The translations under genes were made by a program, and so were the position numbers. 64,000 nucleotides of DNA. It comes from Evansella alkalicola. GTDB lineage: Bacteria; Bacillota; Bacilli; Bacillales; Salisediminibacteriaceae. The notes below the pieces were generated by a model. It was not told where the DNA came from, ran no database searches, and worked only from the letters and a program-made list of their open reading frames with translations. The stretch spans positions 3,754-67,753 of the forward strand of contig NZ_JAHQCR010000010.1 of the NCBI RefSeq assembly GCF_019042735.1, given 5' to 3'. Positions 42,996 through 51,362 of the stretch are shown here, one piece after another (the stretch's first letter is position 1; each line of letters begins with the position of its first letter).

Positions 42996-44384
42996 ATGAA
43001 GACTCGAATTGAAAGTGATACGCTTGGTGAAATAAAGGTACCTGCTGATAAATTTTGGGGTGCACAAACACAAAGAAGCCTTCAAAACTTTAAAATCGGG
43101 ACAGAAAAAATGCCACCTAAAGTAGTAGAAGCTTTTACAATTTTAAAAGAAGCCACAGCAAAGGCGAATGATGTATTAGGAAATCTAGACGAGGATGTAG
43201 CTAAAACGATCCAGGAGGCTTGTCAAGAACTTCGTGTTGAAGGGAAATATGAACATTTTCCACTCGTTGTATGGCAAACAGGTAGTGGAACACAATCTAA
43301 TATGAATATGAATGAAGTCGTTGCCTATCTTGGAAATCAGAAGCTAAAAGATAAGGGGATAAAAAAACTTATCCACCCAAACGATGACGTGAACCGATCA
43401 CAAAGCTCCAATGATACTTTTCCAACTGCAATGCATATTGCCGCATTTAAAGAGGTACATGAAAGACTGTTACCTGCTTTAAACCGCTTGAAGAATACAG
43501 TCAGTGAAAAACGAGAGGCATTTAGTGATGTTATTAAAATTGGTCGAACCCACCTACAAGATGCTACCCCGTTAACATTGGGTCAAGAAATAAGTGGTTG
43601 GGAGTATATGTTGGAAAAATGCGAGGATATGATTGAGTCGTCGGCTGAGCATTTTCGTAACCTAGCAATAGGTGGAACAGCAGTTGGAACAGGTATTAAT
43701 GCTCACCCAGATTTTGGGGAATTGACTGCAAAAGAGATAACAAAAATTACAGGACATACATTCTATTCTTCCAAAAACAAGTTTCATGCCTTAACAAGTC
43801 ATGATGAGATTACTTATGTACATGGTGCTTTAAAGGCATTGGCTGCTGACTTAATGAAGATTGCAAATGATGTCCGTTGGCTTGGAAGCGGTCCACGTTC
43901 AGGTATTGGAGAAATCTCAATACCAGCTAACGAACCTGGTAGTTCTATTATGCCTGGGAAAGTTAATCCGACTCAGAGTGAGGCCTTGACAATGGTAGCA
44001 ACCCAAGTTTTTGGTAATGATGCTACCATAGGTTTTGCAGCAAGCCAAGGAAATTTTGAACTTAATGTTTTCAAGCCAGTGATCATCTACAATTTCCTTC
44101 AATCAGTACGTCTGCTGAGTGATGCTATGGATTCATTCAATGAGAAATGTCTCGTTGGTCTGGAAGCGAATCGAGATGTAATTGAAGGGCATGTAAAGAA
44201 TTCTTTAATGCTGGTTACTGCATTAAATCCACATATTGGGTATGAAAAGGCCGCTGAAATTGCTAAAAAAGCATTTGCAGATAATACTACACTGAAAGAA
44301 GCAACGTTAGCCCTTGGGTACTTAACAGAACAAGAATTTGACGATATTGTTGTTCCAGAAAAAATGGTGGGTCAAAAGAATTAG
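42996..44384 (+). CDS. fumC: Class II fumarate hydratase
   Basis: A 462-residue tetrameric, iron-free TCA-cycle enzyme interconverting fumarate and malate. Family signature GSSIMPGKVNPTQSEA, the substrate-binding QTGSGTQSNMNMNEV and GRTHLQDATPLTLGQE, and the His in that loop are present. AGAGGGGG precedes the ATG. The signature could also fit aspartase, but the TGSGTQSNMN block and overall sequence favour fumarase. Confidence 0.93.
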   Translation: MKTRIESDTLGEIKVPADKFWGAQTQRSLQNFKIGTEKMPPKVVEAFTILKEATAKANDVLGNLDEDVAKTIQEACQELRVEGKYEHFPLVVWQTGSGTQSNMNMNEVVAYLGNQKLKDKGIKKLIHPNDDVNRSQSSNDTFPTAMHIAAFKEVHERLLPALNRLKNTVSEKREAFSDVIKIGRTHLQDATPLTLGQEISGWEYMLEKCEDMIESSAEHFRNLAIGGTAVGTGINAHPDFGELTAKEITKITGHTFYSSKNKFHALTSHDEITYVHGALKALAADLMKIANDVRWLGSGPRSGIGEISIPANEPGSSIMPGKVNPTQSEALTMVATQVFGNDATIGFAASQGNFELNVFKPVIIYNFLQSVRLLSDAMDSFNEKCLVGLEANRDVIEGHVKNSLMLVTALNPHIGYEKAAEIAKKAFADNTTLKEATLALGYLTEQEFDDIVVPEKMVGQKN

Positions 44385-44401
44385 TTCTTCAATTAAAATA
44401 T

Positions 44402-44445
44402 AGAGGCTGGGACAAAAGTGTTTGATATTCCCAGCCTCTTTTTCT
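44402..44445 (+). terminator. Terminator after fumC
   Basis: AGAGGCTGGGA pairs with TCCCAGCCTCT, followed by a five-T tail. Confidence 0.9.
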
Positions 44446-44463
44446 AAAGTTTGGGGGTTGAAC

Positions 44464-45006
44464 ATGCAGCGAAGGTCAATGGGTAATATATACATATTAG
44501 GAAGTTGTATTTTACTTGTTAGTATACTAGTTTTTTATAAGTATCCAATAGAACTAAACAAATCATACAAAGGTATTCAATTCAAACTAGGAACTGAAAA
44601 TGCTGGTATGGAAGAAAGGGTAACGGTTGAATTAAGTGGAGAAGTGAGGAGGACTGTATTTGGTAAGAATATCTTTAATGGAAAGATAGAGTTACATGGC
44701 GATGCTATGGATCAAGTAGGATTGAAGGAACAAGTAGAATTTTCTTTAGGAAATGGTTACGGTAATGGTGGTTCCATTAGCTATATTGATGATGTAACTG
44801 ATAAGGTTCTCTATTTTGGTACGATGTATATTAGTGATGACTATATCTCAATTGCGATAGAAAGAAACGAACAAATTGAAGCGGGAAGTTCAGTTTGGAC
44901 CAGTGAGAATGGGATTGTTATTTCAGCACCAGCAAGTAACAGGGAGGAAGGTTTGGAAATTGCTAATGAACTAATGAAACATGAATCCATTGAACCATTT
45001 CAGTAA
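44464..45006 (+). CDS. Membrane-anchored hypothetical protein
   Basis: A 180-residue protein with one N-terminal membrane segment (about residues 8-26, IYILGSCILLVSILVFYKY) and an outer beta-rich domain (FKLGTENAGMEERVTVELSGE, GKIELHGDAM, VLYFGTMYISDDYISIAIE). GGGGG lies before ATG 44464; the longer frame from 44422 overlaps the fumC terminator. No family recognised. Confidence 0.6.
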   Translation: MQRRSMGNIYILGSCILLVSILVFYKYPIELNKSYKGIQFKLGTENAGMEERVTVELSGEVRRTVFGKNIFNGKIELHGDAMDQVGLKEQVEFSLGNGYGNGGSISYIDDVTDKVLYFGTMYISDDYISIAIERNEQIEAGSSVWTSENGIVISAPASNREEGLEIANELMKHESIEPFQ

Positions 45007-45036
45007 AACACTGTTCACATATATTAAGTTTTTGAC

Positions 45037-45090
45037 GAGCCCTGTGCAATCTCGTTTTCACGAAGGCTTTCGCAGGGCTCATCAACTTTT
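45037..45090. terminator. Bidirectional terminator
   Basis: GAGCCCTG and CAGGGCTC pair around a loop with an inner hairpin (CTCGTTTTCACGAAG), between convergent genes. Confidence 0.75.
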
Positions 45091-45125
45091 CCGACCGTGA
45101 CCAAGACTCACGTGAAACAGTGAGT

Positions 45126-46121
45126 TTAATCCTCCGTATCTAATAAACTTCCATTTAATCCAACTACATCAATTTCATAGGTAGCTACATCTGGCATCGT
45201 TTCAAGGTCTATCTTTGATAGTACATCCCTAACTAAATCTTTAACTTCCAACCCTAAACCATCTAAGTCATCAGAAGTGCTTTCAATAAGAATTTGTATT
45301 TTGATTGGTCCTTTAAAGTCAACTTGAATATCACCAAAGAGATCCGATTCATATTCTTCAAATAGTCTGTTTTGAATCGTTTCCACTATTATTCGTAATT
45401 CCGAAGAAATCATGTTTAAATCTTCATCACTAAAATCATCTACTAGAGTGGATACTTCTACAGAAAAAAAATAACTCGCGCTAGAACTAGTAAATCCACT
45501 TTCTTCATCTAACCAAGAAGCTTCGAAATGATAGTAGTAAGTTCCATCTTCCTCTGGTAAAGTAAACTTCAACTTTTCTATATGCTCGTAAGTTCTGTCA
45601 GTGTTGTTTTCTGTGTATTTGAAAATACTGAATGTGTCTGGTTCAGGTTGATAATTGAGTTTAAAACTAATCTCTTCACCTGGAGAGACTAATATAGGCT
45701 CAAATCCATTTTCTTCTAATTTTTCATAAATAGATTTTCCCTGCGTTGTTGATGTAGCCTGATTGTTATAAACCCAAGAATAACCTCCTAGTACCATTTC
45801 ATACTCCAACCCTTGAATTTCTACGAATGCAGATGGCGGTAATTCAGTTGGCATATTAACACTTTCGTTATTTTCTCCTCTTCCACTATCATCCATATAT
45901 AAATAATCTAGAAACATGTATCCACCTAAAACCAATGCAATAGTGGCTAGTATAGTTGAAATAATCGGATTATAAAGCCCCATAGTTTTTTTCTTTTTAT
46001 TAGTCCTGTCAATACCGCTCATGATGTTTGTCAGCATTTCCTTCTCTTCTGATTCAGTAACGTCAAGAGTTTCGTAGTTTTTAAAAATACTGTCTATCTT
46101 CTGATCATCGGACTGTTTCAT
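45126..46121 (-). CDS. Membrane-anchored anti-sigma factor-like protein
   Basis: A 331-residue protein: cytosolic N-terminal segment (about 1-48), one membrane helix (about 52-71, ISTILATIALVLGGYMFL) and an acidic extracytoplasmic domain of about 260 residues. It overlaps the preceding ECF sigma gene by 17 bases, which marks it as the probable anti-sigma factor. ATG 46121 lies eight bases from AAGGAGG; the ATG two codons earlier is too close. The outer domain is not recognised. Confidence 0.72.
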   Translation of the reverse strand: MKQSDDQKIDSIFKNYETLDVTESEEKEMLTNIMSGIDRTNKKKKTMGLYNPIISTILATIALVLGGYMFLDYLYMDDSGRGENNESVNMPTELPPSAFVEIQGLEYEMVLGGYSWVYNNQATSTTQGKSIYEKLEENGFEPILVSPGEEISFKLNYQPEPDTFSIFKYTENNTDRTYEHIEKLKFTLPEEDGTYYYHFEASWLDEESGFTSSSASYFFSVEVSTLVDDFSDEDLNMISSELRIIVETIQNRLFEEYESDLFGDIQVDFKGPIKIQILIESTSDDLDGLGLEVKDLVRDVLSKIDLETMPDVATYEIDVVGLNGSLLDTED

Positions 46122-46644
46122 GTTCATATCCCTCCTTGATCATTTCCTTCTTTAAGGCGGCCAAACCACGGAATAATGTATTCTTCACTTTTGTTTCATT
46201 CCAATCAAGAATCTCTGCAGTTTCCTGAATGGAGAGTTCCTTAATTTTTCTAAGTATAATGACTTCTTGGTAAGTTCTTTTGAGTTTCCTCATTGATCGA
46301 TAAAGTAGTTCTTCTGATTCCCCAAGGGTAGTGATTTTTTCTGGGCAATCACCATTAGAAGCGAAGGCCGCAAAGGACTCAATGAAATAGCGGATAGGCT
46401 TCTTTCGCCGGATAAAATCAATGGTAATATTGCGAGCAATACGATATAACCAATTCTTATCACTTGTTACACCTTGAAATGTTTCCATGGTTTCGTAGGC
46501 TTTAATAAAAGTATCCTGGGTCAAATCTTTCGCCTGTTCATGATCGCCTATCATTAACAGGATGAAACGATAAATGTCTTTATAATATAATTGGTACCAT
46601 TCTTGAATCTTTCCTTTTTCATAACTATCAACCAATATATTCAC
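46105..46644 (-). CDS. ECF-type RNA polymerase sigma factor
   Basis: A 179-residue two-domain sigma factor. Region 2 contains DHEQAKDLTQDTFIKAYE and NWLYRIARNITIDFIRR. Region 4 contains LKRTYQEVIILRKIKELS and the HTH IQETAEILDWNETKVKNTLFRG. It starts with GTG nine bases from AAGGAG. A consensus ECF promoter upstream indicates autoregulation. It is not closely alike to the sigma factor at 12369. Confidence 0.92.
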   Translation of the reverse strand: MNILVDSYEKGKIQEWYQLYYKDIYRFILLMIGDHEQAKDLTQDTFIKAYETMETFQGVTSDKNWLYRIARNITIDFIRRKKPIRYFIESFAAFASNGDCPEKITTLGESEELLYRSMRKLKRTYQEVIILRKIKELSIQETAEILDWNETKVKNTLFRGLAALKKEMIKEGYEHETVR

Positions 46645-46682
46645 CCCAGTTCTCTCCTTGTGCTCTCTTTTCTGCCTGTAAT

Positions 46683-46708
46683 GACGTATATCTTATTAAT
46701 AAGTTTCA
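46683..46708 (-). promoter_or_regulatory. ECF promoter of the second sigma operon
   Basis: On the minus strand TGAAAC, exactly 16 bases, then CGTC: the Bacillus ECF consensus, about 40 bases before the sigma start codon. Confidence 0.8.
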
Positions 46709-46821
46709 CATAAAATCGAAATATTTTGTACAGCTTGGTTGAAATAGACATTATTTAAGGAACTATGGTAATGTAAACCATATTACAAGTTGCAGAATTC
46801 GATTTAAAGGGGGAAGGATAA

Positions 46822-47760
46822 GTGCAGGTTTTTGATTTACATTGTGATGCATTGCTTAAGCTTTGGGAGGATAAATCAAGGTCTTATACAAACCACCCAA
46901 GCGTTGAAACAAATTTTGAACGATTACAACAAGGAAAAGTCCGACTACAACTTTTTGCAATATTTATAGAGCCATATTTTCCGAGTGATATAAAATTTCA
47001 GATTGCCTTAGAACAGATAGACTTGTTTCATAAAAAAGTGATAGAACAACATCCTAACATGAAAAAAATCGTTAACTGGAACGATATTCATAAGCTAAAA
47101 GATGGGGAAATTGGTGCACTTCTGACTTTAGAAGGGGCAGATGCATTCGGAAATGATCTTACAAAGCTCCGAACATTGTATCAGCTTGGAGTAAAATCAA
47201 TTGGCCTTACGTGGAATAATGCTAATCTTACTGCTGACGGGGTTGGTGAGCCACGTGGAGGTGGTCTCACTGAACTGGGATTTGAAGTAGTTCACCTAAA
47301 TAATGAGCAGATGGTTTGGACTGATGTATCCCATTTAGCTGAAGCAGGTTTTTGGAACGTTATGAATTCTGCCCAATATCCTATAGCGAGCCATTCCAAT
47401 TCTAAGACAATATGTAATCACCGAAGAAACCTGACAGATGAGCAAGCGCAAGCTTTATTTCAGAAGAATGGTTTTATAGGGCTAGTATTTAATCCGCCTT
47501 TTATCAATGGGGAAGAACAGGCAACTATTGATGATTTGTTAAAACATGTAGAGCACTTTTGTGCACTTGGTGGGAAAAATCATGTTTCTTTTGGATCTGA
47601 CTTTGATGGAATATCGTACCATGTAAAAAACTTAGAGCACGCAGGGAAATATCCAAATTTTATCAACGAATTGCTTAAACGTTACTCTGAAGCAGATGTT
47701 CGGGGATTTGCTTATGAAAACGTATTAAAGAGTATTCCTCTAGATAATAGAAAACGTTAA
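46822..47760 (+). CDS. Membrane dipeptidase (renal dipeptidase family)
   Basis: A 312-residue zinc peptidase (M19 family) hydrolysing dipeptides. The N-terminal metal pair is FDLHCDALL (His and Asp). LLTLEGADAFG supplies the bridging Glu, IASHSNSK a His, and FGSDFDGI the late Asp. No signal peptide, so cytosolic in this host. The GTG start follows GGGGGAAGG. It is monocistronic. Confidence 0.9.
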   Translation: MQVFDLHCDALLKLWEDKSRSYTNHPSVETNFERLQQGKVRLQLFAIFIEPYFPSDIKFQIALEQIDLFHKKVIEQHPNMKKIVNWNDIHKLKDGEIGALLTLEGADAFGNDLTKLRTLYQLGVKSIGLTWNNANLTADGVGEPRGGGLTELGFEVVHLNNEQMVWTDVSHLAEAGFWNVMNSAQYPIASHSNSKTICNHRRNLTDEQAQALFQKNGFIGLVFNPPFINGEEQATIDDLLKHVEHFCALGGKNHVSFGSDFDGISYHVKNLEHAGKYPNFINELLKRYSEADVRGFAYENVLKSIPLDNRKR

Positions 47761-47899
47761 TCCAATGGACCGTTGTCTTGCAAGATTTGCACCATCTTAA
47801 TTAAAACTACTATAGAAAAGTGCATGAGATTTTACGTTTTGCACACTCAACATGTTATAATCAGTGCAAATGTTTGAATTGCACAAAGGAGGCATCCAT

Positions 47900-48436
47900 A
47901 TGGATAATCAACATAATCAACTCAAGAAAGCCACATTTGCAGGGGGCTGCTTTTGGTGTATGGTAAAGCCTTTTGATGAACAACCAGGGATTCATAAAGT
48001 AGTTTCAGGTTATACTGGTGGTCATAAAGAAAACCCTACATATGAAGAGGTGTGCAGCGAGACTACTGGACATCTAGAAGCTGTAGAAATAACGTATGAT
48101 CCCACCATTTATCCGTATGAAAAACTATTGAATATCTATTGGTCACAAATTGATCCAACAGATCCAGGGGGACAATTTCATGATCGTGGTGAATCATATA
48201 CAACAGCTATTTTTTATCATGATGAACAACAGAAAGTAGAGGCAGAAAAGTCGAAAGAAGAGCTTGAACGTAGTGGGAAGTTTTCCAAACCTATCGCAAC
48301 TAAAATTATAAAAGCAACCACATTTTATCCAGCTGAGGATTATCACCAGGATTACTATAGGAAAAATCCTCTCCATTATAAAATGTACCGAAAAGGAAGC
48401 GGTAGGGAAGACTTCATTAAGCAAAACTGGGAGTGA
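47900..48436 (+). CDS. msrA: Peptide-methionine (S)-S-oxide reductase
   Basis: A second MsrA, 178 residues, with catalytic Cys in AGGCFWCMVKPFDEQPG. The motif continues FWC, so a second Cys lies three residues on. SGYTGGHKENPTYEEV and YHQDYYRKNP are conserved. ATG 47900 follows AAAGGAGG; the longer frame is discarded. It forms a tight pair with msrB (7-base gap), unlike the riboswitch-controlled msrA at 749. Confidence 0.93.
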   Translation: MDNQHNQLKKATFAGGCFWCMVKPFDEQPGIHKVVSGYTGGHKENPTYEEVCSETTGHLEAVEITYDPTIYPYEKLLNIYWSQIDPTDPGGQFHDRGESYTTAIFYHDEQQKVEAEKSKEELERSGKFSKPIATKIIKATTFYPAEDYHQDYYRKNPLHYKMYRKGSGREDFIKQNWE

Positions 48437-48443
48437 GCAAATA

Positions 48444-48869
48444 GTGAATAAGGACAATGCGAAGAAAAAATTAACGCCAATTCAATTTGAAGTTACTCAA
48501 AACAACGGTACGGAACAACCTTTCAATAATGAATATTGGGATTTCTTTGATGATGGCATATATGTGGACGTCGTTTCAGGTGAAGTTTTATTTAGTTCAA
48601 AGGATAAATTTGATTCTAGCTGTGGATGGCCAAGTTTTACAAAGCCAGTTCACGAAGAAGTTATTGTAGAAAAAGAAGATTTTACTCATTTCATGGTACG
48701 CACGGAAGTGAGAAGTAAGGAAGGTGATTCCCATCTGGGGCATGTTTTTAATGATGGCCCAGCCCCGACTGGATTAAGATACTGTATTAATTCTGCAGCG
48801 TTACGGTTTATTCCAAAGGATGCATTGGAAAGTGAAGGGTACGGAGAATACAAGAAGTTGTTTGATTGA
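48444..48869 (+). CDS. msrB: Peptide-methionine (R)-S-oxide reductase
   Basis: A 141-residue MsrB that reduces the R epimer, complementing MsrA. Signature SSCGWPSFTKP, RTEVRSKEGDSHLGHVFNDGP and the catalytic Cys in LRYCINSAALRF are present. The four-Cys zinc site of some MsrBs is absent. GTG start eight bases from GGAG. The product stops at a TGA, showing that TGA is read as stop here. Confidence 0.94.
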   Translation: MNKDNAKKKLTPIQFEVTQNNGTEQPFNNEYWDFFDDGIYVDVVSGEVLFSSKDKFDSSCGWPSFTKPVHEEVIVEKEDFTHFMVRTEVRSKEGDSHLGHVFNDGPAPTGLRYCINSAALRFIPKDALESEGYGEYKKLFD

Positions 48870-48876
48870 TTGAAAG

Positions 48877-48918
48877 GGATTGTCCTAAAGGTATATTTTT
48901 AGGGCAAATCTCTTTTTT
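48877..48918 (+). terminator. Terminator after msrB
   Basis: GATTGTCCTAAA and TTTAGGGCAAATC pair with small mismatches, followed by a six-T run. Confidence 0.75.
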
Positions 48919-48928
48919 AAATTGGAAG

Positions 48929-49192
48929 TTATTTGCTTCTTTTTTTTAGACCCAAAGCCAATGCACCTGAAAAGAGAGAAAAAGCTAAACTGTATGTGTT
49001 TATTGATGTTGTAAGGGGTTCTACTATATCAAAACGTCCATAGCTCGCCCATATATACAAAATATGTATTAATATATAAACTGAAATGGTGATTATAGGA
49101 GCAATCCACCATTTTTTTGATTTATAGAAAACAATGATTCCTGCTGAAATAGCAATAAAAGGGAACAAGAGCCAAAACAATATAAAACTCAA
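48929..49192 (-). CDS. Small hypothetical membrane protein
   Basis: An 87-residue protein with three hydrophobic stretches: SFILFWLLFPFIAISAGIIVFY, APIITISVYILIHILYIW and LAFSLFSGALALGL, with a basic loop KSKKWW and tail KKRSK. TTG 49192 lies seven bases after AAGGTGGTG and is taken as the start; ATG 49225 is a longer alternative without a clear ribosome site. No family recognised. Confidence 0.55.
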   Translation of the reverse strand: MSFILFWLLFPFIAISAGIIVFYKSKKWWIAPIITISVYILIHILYIWASYGRFDIVEPLTTSINTYSLAFSLFSGALALGLKKRSK

Positions 49193-49500
49193 AATTAACA
49201 CCACCTTCTTTAAAAGAAAAACCATTTTTTAAAAATTAAGCTTAGTGTAAAGATTAAAGTTGATATTTAGTACTACTAGGTTAGCTTTAATATAACATAA
49301 TAAAAAAAGAGATGTTTTTATTCACATAAAATACTACAATTTTTTAGAAAATTAACTCTAACCGTTAAAGGGGAAATGGACGTTACTACAGTACTGAAAC
49401 ATGCCTTACATAATGAATTCACTAATATTTTTTGTTGTAATAAAGCTCTTATTTCGCTACCATTATATTAATTAAATGGATAATAAAGGTGGAATTAAAT
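49193..49500. other. Gene-free AT-rich stretch
   Basis: Intergenic region between a divergent pair. Very AT-rich, with an A/T run near 49300; it should contain the promoters of both genes. No riboswitch or repeat was recognised. Confidence 0.45.
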
Positions 49501-50538
49501 GTGACTAAACCAAAAGGATTGAAAAAGGGGTCAAAAATAGCAATCATCTCACCATCCTCTGGGCTGCCGTATTTATTTCCAGAAATTTATGAACTTGGTT
49601 TGAAAAAGATAAAAGAACATTTAGGGTTTGAAATTATTGAAATGCCAACTGCAAGAATGTCTAATGATGATTTGTATCATAACCCTCAATTAAGGGCAGA
49701 GGACATAAATAAATGCTTTGAGGATGATAGTATTGATGGAATAATTACGTCTATCGGTGGATATGAATCAATAAGAATATTGCCTTATTTAAATATTGAA
49801 TTAATAAAGAACAATCCTAAATTCATCATGGGATTTTCAGATGCTACAACTTTTTTAGCCTATTTTAACCAAATAGGAATGGTTACTTTTTATGGTCCTT
49901 CAGTCATGGCTGGATTAGCACAGATTGATAGTTTACCCAGTACCTATGTTGACCACTTAAAGTCATTCATTTTAGAGAGACGATTTCCTTATCCTTTTAA
50001 GCCATTTTCTCGATGGACGAACGGATATCAAGATTGGAGCATATTGGAATCATTAGGAGAGTGTCAGGAATTTCAAGAAAACAAAACAGGGTGGCTATTT
50101 CTTCAAGGGGAGCAATCTGTTCGAGGTACTTTATGGGGAGGCTGTATAGAAGTTTTAGAATTTATGAAGGGAACTAAATATTGGCCAGAACCATCTTTCT
50201 GGGAGGGGAAAATATTATTCTTTGAAACTTCTGAAGAAAAGCCATCTCCGATGGAAGTAGGATATATGCTCAGAAACTATGGAATGCAAGGCGTGTTTTC
50301 AAAAGTAAATGGTTTAATATTTGGAAGGCCCAAAGATTATTCTGATGAAGAGAAGAAAGAACTTCATCAAATTATTTTAGATGTTGTGAAAGAAGAATTT
50401 GGGGCAAATGAGATACCAATTGTAGTTGAATTTGATTTTGGGCACACAGATCCAAAATTTATCCTTCCACTTGGAGTGGAAATTGAACTTGATCCTATTG
50501 CTAAGGGTATTCAATTAACGGAGAACCCTTTTTCATGA
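49501..50538 (+). CDS. S66-family peptidase (LD-carboxypeptidase/MccF-like)
   Basis: A 345-residue serine peptidase related to LdcA and to the microcin C7 immunity protein MccF. The nucleophile Ser is in MGFSDATTF; the LWGGCIEVLEF block and the late FGHTDPKFILPLG with the catalytic His are present. Family roles are recycling of murein L,D-peptides or cleaving peptidyl nucleotides; the MccF-like subgroup fits better by sequence feel. GTG 49501 lies eight bases after AAAGGTGG. It stops at TGA. It is monocistronic. Confidence 0.85.
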   Translation: MTKPKGLKKGSKIAIISPSSGLPYLFPEIYELGLKKIKEHLGFEIIEMPTARMSNDDLYHNPQLRAEDINKCFEDDSIDGIITSIGGYESIRILPYLNIELIKNNPKFIMGFSDATTFLAYFNQIGMVTFYGPSVMAGLAQIDSLPSTYVDHLKSFILERRFPYPFKPFSRWTNGYQDWSILESLGECQEFQENKTGWLFLQGEQSVRGTLWGGCIEVLEFMKGTKYWPEPSFWEGKILFFETSEEKPSPMEVGYMLRNYGMQGVFSKVNGLIFGRPKDYSDEEKKELHQIILDVVKEEFGANEIPIVVEFDFGHTDPKFILPLGVEIELDPIAKGIQLTENPFS

Positions 50539-50690
50539 TCAGTGGACAAGTGAAGTATCAAAGCAGTGGGGAATGAATTGAATAAAATTCACTCATAGTC
50601 TATAAATAAATGATATTATATACTTAGGGAATCTAAATGAATTTATAAGTTAATTTTAACTTTTAGTTGTTTATGTATGGGGGATATTTA

Positions 50691-51299
50691 ATGAATGTTG
50701 TTTTTAAGTTCTTTAGTGAGATTTTTAGTTGGATCAAAGCTCTCATAGTGGCATTTGTCATTGCAGTGCTCATTAGTGTATTTATTATTCAACCTTACAC
50801 AGTTGATGGGAGCTCAATGGAGCCATCACTTAATGGAGGAGAAACGAGTAGTGATCGAGTAATCGCCTTCAAAGCACCGTTCCTATTAGGGAATTTGCCT
50901 GATTATGGTGAAATAGTAATCGTTGATAGTCGGGTAGATAAGGAAAGGACTATGAAAGATGTCTTTCTTGAAAGCCAAGCATTTGCACTCCTTAGTAGCA
51001 GAGGGGAAAATGACACACATACTTGGATCAAAAGGGTCATTGGACTACCAGGTGATAAACTTGAGAGTAAAAATGGCTTATTATATCGTAATGGCGAATT
51101 GATTAAAGAAGAATATACATTGGAAGAGATGTATATTGACTTCTCTCCTATAGTTGTACCTGAAGGGAATGTTTTTGTTATGGGGGATAACCGTAATGCC
51201 AGTAGGGACAGTAGGAACGTAGGACCAATTCCAGTAGAGAATGTTATTGGTAAGGTAGTATTGAGATATTATCCATTTAATAAAATTGAGAGTTTTTAA
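50691..51299 (+). CDS. Type I signal peptidase
   Basis: A 202-residue membrane-bound Ser/Lys peptidase removing signal peptides from exported proteins. One N-terminal membrane helix (about 15-37), the catalytic Ser in DGSSMEPSL, the catalytic Lys in TWIKRVIGLPGD, and the GDNRNASRDSR box are present. An insertion of about 30 residues lies between the first strand and the Lys box. ATG 50691 follows GGGGGATAT; the longer frame is not used. Resembles SipS-type enzymes; the genome probably has others. Confidence 0.92.
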   Translation: MNVVFKFFSEIFSWIKALIVAFVIAVLISVFIIQPYTVDGSSMEPSLNGGETSSDRVIAFKAPFLLGNLPDYGEIVIVDSRVDKERTMKDVFLESQAFALLSSRGENDTHTWIKRVIGLPGDKLESKNGLLYRNGELIKEEYTLEEMYIDFSPIVVPEGNVFVMGDNRNASRDSRNVGPIPVENVIGKVVLRYYPFNKIESF

Positions 51300-51308
51300 T
51301 GTTTAGGA

Positions 51309-51347
51309 GGCAGGGACACAACAGTTTTGTACCTGCCTTTTTCTATA
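51309..51347 (+). terminator. Terminator after signal peptidase gene
   Basis: GGCAGG and CCTGCC stem with additional A/T pairs in the loop, followed by TTTTTCT. Confidence 0.7.
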
Positions 51348-51362
51348 GACGTTATAACATAT

